A stretch of 64,000 nt of DNA, from contig CM012953.1 in NCBI GenBank assembly GCA_000181795.3, forward strand, positions 3,676,917 to 3,740,916. The letters are read 5' to 3'. Below are positions 22,285 through 35,739 of this stretch, one piece after another; position 1 is the stretch's first letter; every line of letters starts with the position of its first letter. The notes under the pieces are model-generated. The model worked only from the letters and a program-made list of their open reading frames with translations, made no database searches and was not told the origin of the DNA. Origin of the DNA: Trichinella spiralis. Taxonomy: Eukaryota > Nematoda > Enoplea > Trichinellida > Trichinellidae. The translations under genes were made by a program, and so were the position numbers.

Positions 22285-25200
22285 ATGAAATCGTCGTTGC
22301 CGTTGTTCGTCTATCTTTTATCCGGTAAGCGTTTTTCTTGTTCAACTTTTTCCAACAACCGACCCTAGCTCAGCTTTTAATGGGCCATTAAGCAGAGCGC
22401 TTAAGCTCAAAAGAAGCACTTTTGCTGTTCTACTTTTTTTCATATTCATTTTGCAATTGTTTCGCTTTTTCACTGGCCATTTTCGATCCAGCTGCTCGGG
22501 CACTTATCCGCACATCGGCCGGCCGGGCTCATCTCCTCCTGTCAACAGCAGATGCGCGACCGACGGCCGGTCAAGGTTGGATATTTGCCAATCGACCGTA
22601 ATCCGTTGGCTTGTTTGATAGTCGGCCGTGAGCAAACACAGCGAGCGCTTTTGGCTAATTCTCTCTCTCTCTCTCGGGCTTGGGCGTTGTCAATTCAGTC
22701 CTGCGTGGGCGGGCTTTTGTCTCCTCCCTAAGCCTTCTGAGAAGAGGTGGTGGAATAATAACATGACAAAAAAAAGAAAAAAAATACACGCGATTGTTCG
22801 GGTCAAGCGCTTTTTTTCCCAACATTCTTTTTGTTTTGCTTTCTATGCATATATATATATGTACTGCACATCCGTCCATGCTCTTTCTTCTGTCAGCGAT
22901 GTTCTGAATGGAAAGCTTAATAAAATCCACATTCGAATCGATCCGCCCCCATCTGACCAATTGAATAATAATCCACTAGCTTGGTTGCTTTTTGTGTACG
23001 GTTGGTTATGAAATTATCCCACTCCATGACCGGCGGGGTTCATTCGGATCGACCGGCGGCTTATCCGACGTTGCAACTTGAACAGATCGATAATTTCTCG
23101 CCTAATGGTCACTTCCGCTGACCATCGGTCGGCTGGATATTTCAACTTGAGCACTGACTGCAACGTCGTCCCTGAGGTGTCGTTGGATGGGCACGATCGG
23201 GTCAGCAGGAGGTGGACATGAGTGTCCATTTTCCGCACGCTTGTTGTCGACTCTTGTTGGCGTTGGAGTGGAAAATGTCCATATGAAATATGAAAATAGC
23301 CCCTTTTCCATTACGATTCACTGAATCACCTTTTGTACAAACACAAACTGACAGATCAGCATCGATTCTTTTTTTTCTCTTTTGGATCATAAGCTCTGAT
23401 ACATTACTTGTGGCACATGGTCTGCCATTATATTTCAGTTTTCAAAAGGTCATATTTCAACAGGGCTCATTTGTTGGAAAAGGGTCATAAAAATCTTTCA
23501 CATTTATTTTTCTCTTTGTGTGTTTGCTTTTTCTCTCTTCAACTTTTTAAATTGTTCGCATGTTGTAAGCATATATTATTTTGCTAGTGTGAAAAATAGA
23601 TATTGTTTTTCATTCAATTTCAATCAAATTTGAACCAAACAACACAATAGTATCATATTTTTATGACAGTTATGGATTAATTTTGAATTTAATTGGAAAT
23701 TTCAATTAATTTTTTTCCATTTGCATTGTGAAAGTTTTCAAATTTAAACGAAACAAATTTTTCTTCATCCAAGAAAAAGCAACTGATGACGTAACTTGGA
23801 GATGGCAAAAAAAAAGTTGTGCACTCGTTGAACGTTTGTAAAATATATACTTACTACTTCTTCAGCTAATAATTTGCTTTCAATGATTCAAAGTTGATCT
23901 TGAACAATGGTGCTTGGTGCATTTGTCATGCATTTGAAAAAAAACAAATATACCAAGTACAATATTTCCATTTTTACAAAGAAGTGAAGCAACTCTCAAC
24001 AGCTCAAGATACAAGAGTTTAAACTGGGGGGATTTTCTATTGTTCAGCTTAAAGGTAGCTTATTTGTTTTTTTATGTTAGCCGGTAAGCGAAACAACAGG
24101 TTGGCTATTGCAGATGATGCTGTTGTTTACGTTCGCTTTCTTCACTAATTGTTTTCGACATCTGTTTGTTGTCGTATTTTCTCGTTTTGAAAATTGGGAT
24201 GTTTTTTTTCGTTCGCTTTCTCCCATTCCATTCAAACCCTCCTGCACGCGCATCTGTTTTCATTTAAAACGTTCGCTTTCCGGATATTGTGATTTCGTCG
24301 TTTCCAAAAATATGCTCGAGCATAAGCATTAAAATTATTTTTTTCCCCTCACGCTCTAAGCCATGCTAATTGGTGTTTTGAGAAAATAACGAGACGAACG
24401 AGTGGACTGAAATTGCATAGAGGCGCGTTTATTACGATGCGACTTAATCGCTGTTTTTGTATCGACCTTTACTGATGAACCACCAATTTAGCCAAACTTA
24501 TTGATTGTGCAATGCTTAGTCGTTGTTGTTATTGTTGTTGTTGTTGTTGTTGTTGCTGTTGTCGTCCACATCATCATCATCATCACTGGACTAGATGTAA
24601 AGCTTGTTGCTGTTTTCTGTCTGGCTTGGCTTTGTTCGTTCATCAATTCAGCTTACATGACATTAATTTTTTATTACTATAATTATCCTTTATTTATTTA
24701 TTCATTTTCTTTTTTTAAATTAATTTTCAACAAGCTTTTTTTCATTTGGATAATCATATTCAAAATCTGTCTGTCTGTCTGTCATTCTTTGCATTAAAAA
24801 AATTACTTTGCAATGCAATGAACAACAAGTCCAACTATTTCTTATATACTTTAATCAAAGCAAGCAAAAGTAGATGGCAAAAATATCGACAGTTGCATTA
24901 GTGCTTGTTAATACACGGGCATATTTGAAAGTATCAGCCGGGACCTTCTTCTTAGATACTGATTAGAAATTTCAATTAAGCCTTTTCCTTTTCTATGCAT
25001 AAAAAGAATATGAAATCAGAAATTCAATGTCGTATTTTTAACACAATGTTTCTCAAGGCGTGGCTAAATTCCAATCTGATCTATTTACATTCTTTTATTT
25101 TTCAAGCAGTTGCTTCATTCAAAAGTGGATTTCGTTAATTTTTTGTTCATTTCTATCCTTATTTATTCTCTGAAACTAATAATGAAAAAAGCATTCAAAA

Positions 25201-25625
25201 TTGATTTTTTGATAATTAATTGTTTTTATTTTAGTTTTTTTTTCAACATATCATGAAAGCTTTATTCGTTTATCAGCTGCATTTAAATTTTCAAAACAAG
25301 AAAATTAATACATTTACATCATCAGCATGCAGTGATATCAATAAAATTTTTACGTCGATGACAACTTTTTGGCACTTTATGTCTGTTTGAGGTTCTGTTT
25401 TGTCAGTTATCATTTTTCTAATCCATTTTAATTTCATGCTCACACTGACTATCAACCACTGTTTTACCACTTCATATGAGCTTCACCAGTCTCGTCCAAC
25501 AAATGCGCATTACAATCCTGTGGGAATATTTGCAATTGTATTTTAATTGATCCAAATTTATTCTCCCAAATGAATATACAGTTATATCTGTTCACTGGGG
25601 AATATCACTTATACAGTTAAATGTA

Positions 25626-25674
<49 letters not shown>

Positions 25675-28600
25675 ATAGATGTGCGTAAAAATATTTTTCA
25701 TTGTATTTTGATTGAATGATGCACGTCAAAACTTTTCACTGAATAAGTTTGTAACATGTTTAAGAGCATCTCACAAATATGCAATACTGAAATTTCGATG
25801 TTATCATAATAATTTGTCATACTTTGACAAATAAGAAGGCTAAAATTTTCCACTTCAAATGAAACAATTTTCAATAACGTTTGCGCACTGAAGCTTCAAA
25901 GAAACAAAGAATAAAAAAACATTATAACATGCTATTATTATATTATTATTATTATTATTATTATTATTGTTCTTATTATATTTGTTGTTAAGGGAAAATT
26001 TTCTACTGATATAAGAAATTTGTATTTATTATATTGCCTTCGGTTAGTTATGGGTTGGAAAAATTTAATCAGCCCATTTGAAGTAATACAATTTCAACCA
26101 CTCCGCGAGGAGACAATCCTATCGCCAAGAAATCCATAAATTACATCGTCAGATTGATTCTCATTTCATCAACAACACTAATACCTGTAGTCATGTGTTT
26201 ATAAAGCAGATGCGCAAATTAATTTTTCTAGCATGTTTGGTTTTTCATTTTTTGCTATTTTTAATGTTTTTTTTTTAAATCACACTTCCACAGGATATTC
26301 ACACTTTGGTATGTGTTGTTTGTTTGTTGTTCGGTGGTGAAGATTGATGGGCAGGCATTTTTATTTCGTTTTATTTATTTTTTGAACAACATTTCCGACG
26401 TGGAAAGTCACAAGATTGTCAGTACGCAGCTGTCGTTTTCGCTTCACTGATTTGCGTTGGTTCTTGTGTTCGCAAAGCATATTGCCCAAACCACAATAGC
26501 CGTTTTAGCCTCAAGCCACTGGCACAAGTGAACAAATGAATCCCGCTGTTTTCAGATTGTCCCTCTCTCCCTCTGGAGGGTTTGAAATTGTTATACTGAG
26601 CAAAAAATTGCTTTTCCCTTCTGCAATGCATTGCAGATGTGAGATTGTTCATTTTTATATGTTCCGCTCCCATTTTGAACAGTATTATTAGACATTTCGG
26701 CATTCGCTTTGCCATTTGGCATTTTACGGCGGACGGCCGGCAGGCCGGAACAATAAATATTCTCTGTCTATAGTGGACATCATTAGGCAGATGATTTCTG
26801 CAACGATTTTCAAGTGGCCGTTCATAAATCATCAAATTGTCCTCGTATCTAGATAGGCGTGTCAAACTGTTATTTTATTTCATTGTGTTGAATAGGAAAC
26901 GGCGGTATTTTTCGTCAACTTCTGCGCTTGTCTTCGTCTTGTTTTCCCCCACTCATTTGCCCTTCACCTCGACTTTTCCACCGACCGACCACATTATACA
27001 ATCGACAGGGCATCGAATTTCCCGCCTGGTAGGATGAGAAAAATTGTCCAGATCAAATTTCTACCGATCATCACCAACGTGCCTGGTGCTTGACAAGCAT
27101 ACTTGTGTATTTATGTATATATATAATAATACTTTTTAATTCTTCTTTTTCCTTTTTTGTTCCTTTTATTCACTGAACCGCACCGCACCGCACTGCACCA
27201 CAAAGCGAAAAACGTGTATTGATCAGAGATTTTCGTGTTGCAGTGCGCTCGTTTTGGTTTCATAATGATTCAGCTTATTTCTGCCCAAGCTTGCCAATTA
27301 GCCACTTTTCAATTGCGTAATTTTCTCCATTTTCCATCACATTCACCGGTACGATACTGTGGTTCTATTTTATAGAGGAAAAAATGAACTTTACAAAATC
27401 AATTTAATGCTTTTACTTCCTGCTAACGCATCGAAATTGTAAAAAAATCAACTAGGAGATGAATGATTTAAATTATTTTTTATGCTTGTAATTTTTCGCA
27501 ACTTGTACGAAACATACTCTTGAAATACACAAGTTGATCTATTTGAAATGAATAAATTCAATTCTCAAAAGCGGCTAACTAACCATCTCTAACTTTGGTG
27601 GTTTTTAATTTCACAATTGTTAATTCATGACAAAAATTTCTGTCGGGCAAAAATATCCACATCAATTGGTACGTTTGTTTGGTCACGTTCAGGTGTGTGA
27701 AGGGTCTGATTTGAATATTTGACAAGCGCTGACCAAAAAGCGGGTTGAAGAGGACATTTTGTGGCAGTTTCTATTTGCAAAACACCTCGGGTGATGGTTT
27801 TAATAATTACCTGACATTCTTTTACCATTGAACAACGAAACTGTATGATTGACGTAAATATGAATTTTTAGTTATAATAACTGGAAATTGAATGACATTT
27901 TTGAAGAAATGAAAAATGAAAATTTCACCGGAAAAATGAGGATAACAATTGTTATATTACAATATTAATGAACATTTATATAACATTTTTTTAAAAAGTA
28001 AATTTCAAATATATTTTCAAAACACTCTATCCAATTTATCTTCTATAATACTGTAATAATTATATTTTATTTACTGTTGCTAATGTTTTCAGTAAAAACG
28101 ATAAAATATGTGTATTATTGGTTTTATTTAGATAAAAAAAGTTCCTTTAATCAGTGTTTAAATCAAATTAAAAAAAAGAATTACAAAAAAAAATCATTGC
28201 AACATCGAAGAATGATTGCAAAAGACTGTGGCTAAGTTTTTGATGCGTGTACTACCTGGCATGAAGTACGACGTCGAGAATTGTTCAGCTTTGTTTTAAA
28301 TCGTGGGCGGCTCGGTTTTTTTATTTTCTCACTTCTGAAAAGCCAGACGCTTTTCAAAATCAGTTAATTTGAAATGATAATTTGCAAAAGTTAAAACAAT
28401 AAAAAAATAAGCAGCAACCAACAAAACGCCGGAATTGCCGCTGGCCAGTTTGGTGTGTTTTTTTCTCAACAAGCATGTCTCAACGTATGTCGCATGCCGT
28501 TGCTATTAATCTCCTTCTTATGATGCACTTCAACTCGTTGCCATTGTTCGTATGCAACTCGTTGAGAGGGAAAAATTTACGTCTTCAGAGCATTTTGATT

Positions 28601-31600
28601 TTAACTATGCAAAAAGGCACTCCCAGAAAAGTAAAATATGTAATTTCCGTTTTGCAAATCTGATTTCAACTGTGCTGGTGTTGATTTTTATATGAGAAAA
28701 TTTTTCATTTTTTCTTTATTATTATTATTATGATTATTCATGTCTTTCTTGGACAACAAAGCACACCCATACATGCGCATGTTGGTTAATCAATCGAGCT
28801 TATCATAGGCAAATAGTTTTTACAAGTATTGCTATTATTAAAATATCATTATGAAATTATAATTGCAAAATAAAATTGCGTCTATTTCATAATTGTTAGG
28901 AAGAAAATAAATGTGATTGAAGTTATTTAAGCAGGTTAAGATTGGCCAATTGAATAGCTGCTTTGTCGTTCAATTGAATCAATTTCAACAATAACACGCG
29001 TGCAAGTGAAATTTCTTCTGAGCGCATGGATTGAGATAAGTTGCGAAAAATACAACGCTGCAGTTGTTTGTCTCACTTGGGGGTAGCTGTAATCATGTTT
29101 ACTATGCACAACGACAAACAAATGCCGAGGTCGACAAATGTTTGTCTTGTCCGTGGCGAAAATATTCCGCTTTGTCTCGGGTCGCAAGGACAAAGCCAAG
29201 ATACAAATGTTTTCCGGCTTTGCCGGTGGTGATGCCTCAGTATTTTTGTATTCACTTATAAATGAAATCGTCGTAAAGCTTTACAATAATATTTTAATGA
29301 ATTTTTAAGTCAGTTTATTTTGTGACAAATTTTTCATAAATCGAAATCTTACAACCAAATTTAAGAATTTAAATATTGAATATTGAGCAACAGTTGTTCA
29401 AAGAATAATTACAAAACGATTGCACGTATTGCTGTTTCTTAGAAACACCGTTGTTTCATTGTTATAAATCATTTCAAAGCGGCAATAATTCTATCTCAGG
29501 AAGCAATAAACAGTTGGTGTGCATTTCTTTGCTTGCACAACTGTTGCAATTGTATCTTTTTTACACTTGAAAATGCTTTTCATGTTTGGTCATGCTGTTA
29601 ACAGGTGTTGGATTGCATTCAAATATTTTAAAATAACCATTCATGCATTGTGCATATGCTTTTGAAATTTGAAAAAACACAGAAACAGATTTCAAAATCA
29701 AGGGTAAAATAAAAAAGAGGAAAGGGCTATGACACAGTGTTATTTTTTTCTATTCGATTTAAGAATTTTCAAATTAATTAAAGTCACTTTCTATTTTTAA
29801 ACTTAAAAATATGAGTATCAAACAGATTACAGTTTCGAAATAATAAAATATGATATTTCATATAAATTCATACATTATAAAATTGCTTCAAATTATTGTC
29901 TTAAAATTAATTTAGGTTTGCAATGGGCATTTTCAGTCGAGCTGCAGTTTACAAGCGAATCCGGTCATTACAATGTACGAGAAGGAGCTAACGTGACGTT
30001 GCCTTGCTGTGCGCAAGGAATGGACGACGACACGATCATACTGTGGAACAAATATGATCCAGATATTATGACGGAAACGTTATTGTCGGTGAATTTTACT
30101 AAAATGGTCGAAATTCCAAAATTTATATTTAAAAATGGTTGGCCAAGATGTGTGGATATGATTTTACTTGATGTTCATTCATATGATTCTGGTGAATATG
30201 AATGTTCTTTTGCTGAATTTCCTGACCTTAAGCTCCGACACAGTGTCGATGTTCGAGGTTGGTGTTTTAGTAGTATTTCTTTTTTATACTATGGAGGATA
30301 CTATATATATATTTATGTATTCTAGCACATCTTTTTATAAACATTGTACCGGATGTGCACGAACATATCGTGGAGGTTGGGGAACCGATAGTGCTAACGT
30401 GTTCAGCAAGCGGAAGTTCTGATGCTAAGATCATTTGGAAACGACTGGTGAGCAAATATTTATTTTATATTTTTCTTTAAATATGCATAGCTGTAAGTAC
30501 ATTTATGTACAGGGTGATATGAACAGTGTTGAGACTGTATTCGATACTCCGAATCTTACTTTTCCAGTAGCTTCAGCAAGTCATGCAGGTGTATACGAAT
30601 GCACCGCTTCTAGTGAAGATGAAGCACCAGTTTCAGCAGCTATTACTGTTGTTGTTCATGGTATGTCTAGTTTTCCTTCCAAAAATTGACTTTTTATTTC
30701 ATTTTTTCAAAGTGATTTCATTACTAACAGAAGCATTAATGTTCCACAACTAACTTTTCACTTTATAAGCAATTTTAACTTTCTTTCCTTTGAACTATCC
30801 CATTGCTTGCATGGATGAAAAACATTAATGAAATTGTTTTATTAATATATTTTATCAAATTCAGTTCAATTACACGTTTGATATACTTGATTGAATGTTT
30901 AACAGTAACACTATTAATAAGATTATTCATGTTTAAAAAACAGTAATAAGAAAATTCTGAAAAATTTGGTAAATAATACGAAAATATTATTGTGGAACAT
31001 TGTGAAACGCTTTTTAAGCAGTACATAAGAATAAAAAAGTAATTAAACATGTAAACTGTTATACAGGATAATACGATAAGAACATAACAACTGTGAACAA
31101 TATATACTGTAATTCATTTTATAGCAGAATTAATTACAGTTCGTAAATTTTAACGTTTTTCAAAATGATTATTATTGATATGTGAATACATTTTTTTGTT
31201 AAATTAACAAATTGCTTCATTTTTAGCTCCTGAAGCTGATCCACGTAAGTTCCTTTATTTCGTTCATTTATGTAATAAAGAAGTTGTACTGTGTGTTGTG
31301 TTGTATAACGGGTTGTTAATTGTCGGTGCTGTCTAGTATTTAAAATAGCAGTTAGTATTTATTGTAAAATTTATAAAAATAGCAAGCATAATTGTTGAAT
31401 ATGTGAATGTAGCCTGAGCAATTTGTGGTTTGAACTGTATTTGCGAAATTTGGAAACGCTGGTTGTGTAGATTGATTGCACAAAAAAACAATGAGTGCTA
31501 TTTTTTGTGGCACGTCATCATTTAAGTAAAAGCGATTTTGAATTACTACAAACTTAAAACATTAAAGTCCGCAAATTTTAAACTTTTATTTTGCTGTCCT

Positions 31601-32816
31601 GCATGAATAATTTGCATGCATTGTTTTCTGTTGCACATTTGTTTACTTCTACTCAAGTTAGCTTTTTTGTTCTTTTAATAAATCACTTTAAGGGCCACCT
31701 GTTGTAACGACAAGCAGTGATTTTATTCCGGTCACTATAAATGAAAAAGTAAGTATGAACTGCACCTATTCGGCTCGACCACCACCTCAAGTCTCTTGGA
31801 TATTCAACGGTTACACAGACATTGTATGAAAAATTTTACAGTGAATTTGGAATATTTTGTTGATATATTATTTTTACATTTTAAAGTTAAATCAAATGAA
31901 AAATAAAGAACGGCTCAAGCATAAAGAAATAAAAATTGATGATTCCACTGAAAGAATATCCGTTATTACTATTGATGGTGTCAGGAATCAGGACTTTGGA
32001 AATTATACGTGTCGTGTAATTAACAAATATGGTTCAGTTGAGAAGACCATTTTCTTGTCTGGTAAATAATGATAGTCTCCTGTTATTTTTTTTTCTTGCA
32101 CTTCATCATTGCATTACGATGTATTTTGTAGGAATACCTGGGAAACCGTTTGATTTATTACCAAAAATTGAACTGCATCGACCGGACAGCGTGCTGTTGG
32201 TGTGGTCACTTCCTTCCTCAGAACCGATTGTTGGTTATAAAATTTTCATTGCAACAGTATGTGTATTTTTTTCAAGCAGTAGAAAAATATAATTTGAAAT
32301 GTCTATTACTGTTTCAGGAGAATTCACCTCAGACTAGTGAAATAAACGTTCCAATGACTCAAACAGATTGTAACATAGTGAATGTAAAAATCGAAAATGT
32401 GAGATATTAATAAGAGCTTTCTTTTTAGGTAAAAAGATTCAGAGATCGTCATTTTGGAAATGCGTTTACAATTTGAAGTCTCTTCAGCCGAGCAAGAAAT
32501 ACAACATTGCAGTCCAATGCAGAAATGATTTTGGATGGGGATTATTTTCAGATCCAGTGATAGTAACAACAAGTAAGTTCTGTTATTATTTCAGAATGAA
32601 ATCAAATTGAAAAAAATGTTCATCTGTTTCAGCGGATTTTACCAGCAGCATGCTGATGTCAAAGCAAAGTAAATCAGTTTTACTTACTTATTTTGTTATT
32701 ATTGTTCAGATAAGTGTATTTTTATAGAAGATTCTGGTGCACCCAAAATGATGATAGCATGGAATATTTACAGTTTATTGTGTTTCATTATTTGTCCTCT
32801 GTTGTTGTTTCATTGA
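22285..32816 (+). CDS. wrk-1: Wrapper/Rega-1/klingon-like IgSF protein, probable GPI anchor
   Basis: A neuronal or glial adhesion-type surface protein. Exon 1 (22285-22324) encodes MKSSLPLFVYLLS and joins in phase to exon 2 (29916-30257), completing a signal peptide and the first Ig domain (VTLPCCAQ, ILWNK, DSGEYECSF). Exons 30326-30447 and 30513-30660 form Ig2 (IVLTCSASG, IIWKR, AGVYECTAS). An 18-base exon at 31227-31244 is a linker. Exons 31693-31823 and 31887-32061 form Ig3 (VSMNCTYSA, VSWIFNG, FGNYTCRV). From 32132 an FN3 domain follows, ending near 32572 (KYNIAVQCRNDFGWGLF). The last exon ends with a hydrophobic tail (IYSLLCFIICPLLLFH) and no cytoplasmic residues, as in a GPI signal. Three Ig plus FN3 plus GPI matches this family; closer assignment is inference. 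The first intron is about 7.6 kb. Confidence 0.75.
24514..24588. repeat. TGT/CAT trinucleotide microsatellites
   Basis: A run of GTT units (about 24514-24560) followed by CATCATCATCATCATC (about 24570-24585). Intronic. Confidence 0.85.
25626..25676. repeat. Compound (TA)n(GT)n microsatellite
   Basis: An alternating TA run of roughly 30 bases passes into GTGTGTGTGTGTGT. It lies in the long IgSF intron and is liable to length change. Confidence 0.9.
25932..25980. repeat. (TTA)n microsatellite
   Basis: Imperfect TTA/ATT repeat run of about 45 bases in the long intron. Confidence 0.85.
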
Positions 32817-33488
32817 AGAAAAAAGATCATTTTAAAGACACTTCTTTGTTTAAACTGTTTGTATAATTTGATAATTAATTTTGTTTTGAAAGCGACTTCT
32901 GCTCAAAGAGGTCTCGATTTGAGACAAAGATTTGTAGTTTTGCACAGTTGGATATGCGCTAACAATTTGAAGCATTTAGTCGAGTGTTGAAGATGAGCTG
33001 TTGAATTTTGCGTTGTTGGGTTTAACAGTTTAGTGCTATTGATGCCTTACAATTTTTTAAAAATTAATCTACAGTTTTGTTTGCCATTCATTTGGAATAT
33101 ACTTTTTGCTTTGACTGCTTCATCTGCTGTACCGCGCATGCTTTCTTCTACTATCTTATATGTAATTATGTTAGGTGAAATAAAAATAAAATTTTTTCAG
33201 TGCTCAATTAAATGCTTTTTGGAAATGTTTTCATGCAAATTTAAATATAAAATAAATCTTTACTTATTATAGCAATATTTATTTAAAATACTTTTCATAC
33301 AATAAGAAACAAGCGCTTATTTTCAATTAGAAATTTATATTAATTTATAATTTAATAATATTCCACTTAATAATACTGTAAATTATTGTAAAAAATTAAA
33401 TTATCATGTATAATATTTATTTCATCAAACATAGATTAAAAGGTCTAAGTTAATTCAAAATAGGTTACAGTACATAATTTAAATCAAG
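32817..33488. other. IgSF 3' UTR and intergenic
   Basis: AT-rich. Probably includes the IgSF 3' UTR; an AATAAAA lies near 33180. The short frame at 33033-33272 has no recognisable content. Confidence 0.5.
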
Positions 33489-33689
33489 TTGCAATCTAAC
33501 GAACGGCAAAGTTTTATTTGTATTTTAACTGTTATGAAATGCAGTTCTGTAATCATGTCACAACATGCGGTCCAGTGCACGTTTTCATGTGTGGTGATCG
33601 ATGCCTCATGTGACTTGGTCGGCGGTTGTAGTAGTAGTAAAGTAGTGGTTGAACGTGAATGTTGTTGGTTAGCTTTTGCCAAATTTTGG

Positions 33690-35704
33690 CAACTTGCCGT
33701 TCTGAAGGCCCCAGTAGCCGGTGGTGTGGTTTTAGAACCACGGGTCAGACGTTCGGTTGGTGCCGAAGTGCGTCCAGATTTTAACACCTTATCTTCCGAG
33801 CGACATGATTTGCGCTGTCTGTTGCCCGGACGTTCTGAACGGTTTTTGGAGCGAAAGTTCCCTTCGGCAAAGTATGTATGGTATTTGAATGGCCAGCCGA
33901 TCCGTGGAAGTGTCACCAACAGGCTGCAAGTGCAGACGAAAGTGGAAGAAGCGGCCAACTGGCCGTGGTTGAAGCGTTTCTATCACTGTGCAGTTCACTT
34001 GAAGCCGGAATTTGTCATCCTAAGTGCAAATTATTCACTCCGGTAGCCGAGTCTACTGGTGAAGAAACAGAATTCAAGAAGACCGGTGATTATCCAGCCG
34101 GGCAGCATCGCATTCGTTCCCTGTCCGTTGTTTCGCTCTGAGCCGAAGCCGGTGGACGTGCTTTTTGTGGTCAACAACACACGTCGACTCGACGTCGACA
34201 ACAGCGGTCGGTTTTTTGTTTCTGAAATCAGCTTGCAAATTGCCGACGTTGGGCCCCAAGACCAAGGAATTTACCAGTGCGTGGTTAGGAACGCGCAGAG
34301 TGGCCAGTCGTTTCGTGGTCATCCCGTTCCTGTGCACTTGTCCACGTCCCCGGCGACGATCCATGCGGTGCTGTTGTATCCGCTAGCCGGCGTTAGCTTG
34401 CTGAGCGCGCGGCTCGGTGACAACGTCACGCTGCAGTGCGTCATCGGCAGCGTTTCGGCGAGTCCGATTGTGTGGGTCGAGTTGAACGACAACTTGCGAA
34501 CACTGGCCGGCATTCGAACCAGGCTGGGAAATTTGCTGTCGTCCAACGTCAGCAGCGCCCATCACGGCTCCTACGTTTGTCAGTCCGGACAAGCTTCCGC
34601 CTCGTACGCGCTACAAGTCCAGTCTCCGCTGTTCGTTCGCCTGCGCCTGGTGGTTAGTCGACTCGAAGATGACTCGTGGTTTTCGGACTTAGTGTGCTAC
34701 ACCCACGGCGATCGTTCAACCACACTCAGCTGGTTTTACAACGGCCGGCCGTTGTTGGATGCCGACTTGATCACTGCGCACTGGTCGGTGCAACGTCACG
34801 GCCGCAATCCACAGTGGACGGCCACCATAAGCCCGCCTCCCCCGCCCGGTGTTTACCATTGTGTGGCCACGTCTGGCGATGAACCCACTACGGACTCGAT
34901 TTACGTGTCTGAGTGGCCGAGTACGACACGACGTCGTTCTGCCACAAATGCCCACTGGTCGAAGCTGATCCGAGTCGGTCCAACGAACAATACAGTGAAG
35001 TTGAATTCGAAAACGTTCCTGCTTTGCCAACTCCACTCGCCGCGCGCGACCGTTTCTTGGCGGCACAACAATACCAAGCTGAAACTCGACTCGAGAAGGT
35101 CGTTGGTCAGCTACGGCTCGTTTCAGATCCGCCAGTTTGACTACACCGACCAGGGTTGGAACGTGTGCGAAGCAGCCGACGGCCGGTGGAACGTGACCAG
35201 TGAAGCGGCCTATGTTGATGCTGAAGACTTGACGACGTGTTGATTCGTCGCCCGCTAATGGTTGACAACACGTACGATGCCACCGTTAACAATCACTCAG
35301 GAGAAATTCTGAAGGTGTCGTTAAAGTTGGCACCACCGCAAGCGGTGCGACTGGGCAACACGTCGGTGCTGTTGCGTTGGGAATTGCCAGCTAAGCTGCC
35401 CGACCGTCCGGGGCTGTTCAGGATCCAGCTGCGCAAGTTGGCCGATGGCTACGATTGGGAAACGTTGGACGCCGATGTGCCGGGCTACACAAACAGCTAT
35501 GTGGTCGACCGTCTTCAGCCGAGCGCTTCCTACAGCTTTTATTATGCTGTCATTTTTCGCAACCGCTACCAGGAGACAAGCGCCAAATCAAAGCGAGTGA
35601 CCATGAGCCCGGAGGACAACGGCCGTTGCATCGAACGTCCCTATTCTGAGCCTGAATTGAAGACCACCGTGTCCAAGTGGCTCGACGCGATTCAACTGAA
35701 GTGA
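33690..35704 (+). pseudogene. Intronless Ig/FN3 receptor-like gene (Ihog/CDO-like), broken by a stop and a frameshift
   Basis: GC-rich plus-strand sequence without introns encodes about five Ig-like domains. The Cys...Trp...Tyr-x-Cys patterns include DLRCLLPG / YVWYLNG / FYHCAV, then DQGIYQCVV, then VTLQCVIG / HHGSYVCQS, then DLVCYTHGD / LSWFYNG / GVYHCVA, then FLLCQLHS / VSWRHNN / GWNVCEA. An FN3 domain follows (TSVLLRWELP, TNSYVVDRLQP). The FN3 module with WETLDADVP recalls the hedgehog co-receptors Ihog/Boi/CDO, though Robo-type receptors remain possible. The frame is open from 33489, but an in-frame TAG lies at 34044-34046, and the frame changes near 35237. No intron or signal peptide is visible. 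Composition and lack of introns contrast sharply with the neighbouring IgSF gene, suggesting a retrocopy. It directly precedes a gypsy integrase remnant. Confidence 0.65.
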
Positions 35705-35739
35705 GAACAACCGTTCGGCGATGATGCTGCAGCATCACC

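Larger units (their letters stand above)
22325..29915 (+). other. Very long first intron of the IgSF gene
   Basis: Starts GTAAGC and ends AATTTAG, with phase preserved across it. Most is AT-rich, but islands near 22480-22760, 23010-23270 and 26400-27050 are clearly richer in G and C. No conserved exon is evident inside. The longest frame (26419-26865 minus) resembles no family I know. It could hold enhancers, alternative first exons or a noncoding RNA. Confidence 0.6.

Noticed and set aside
26419-26865. 148-codon minus-strand frame in the long IgSF intron
   Set aside because: No domain, signal peptide or splice context recognised; it falls in a GC-richer patch where long chance frames are expected.
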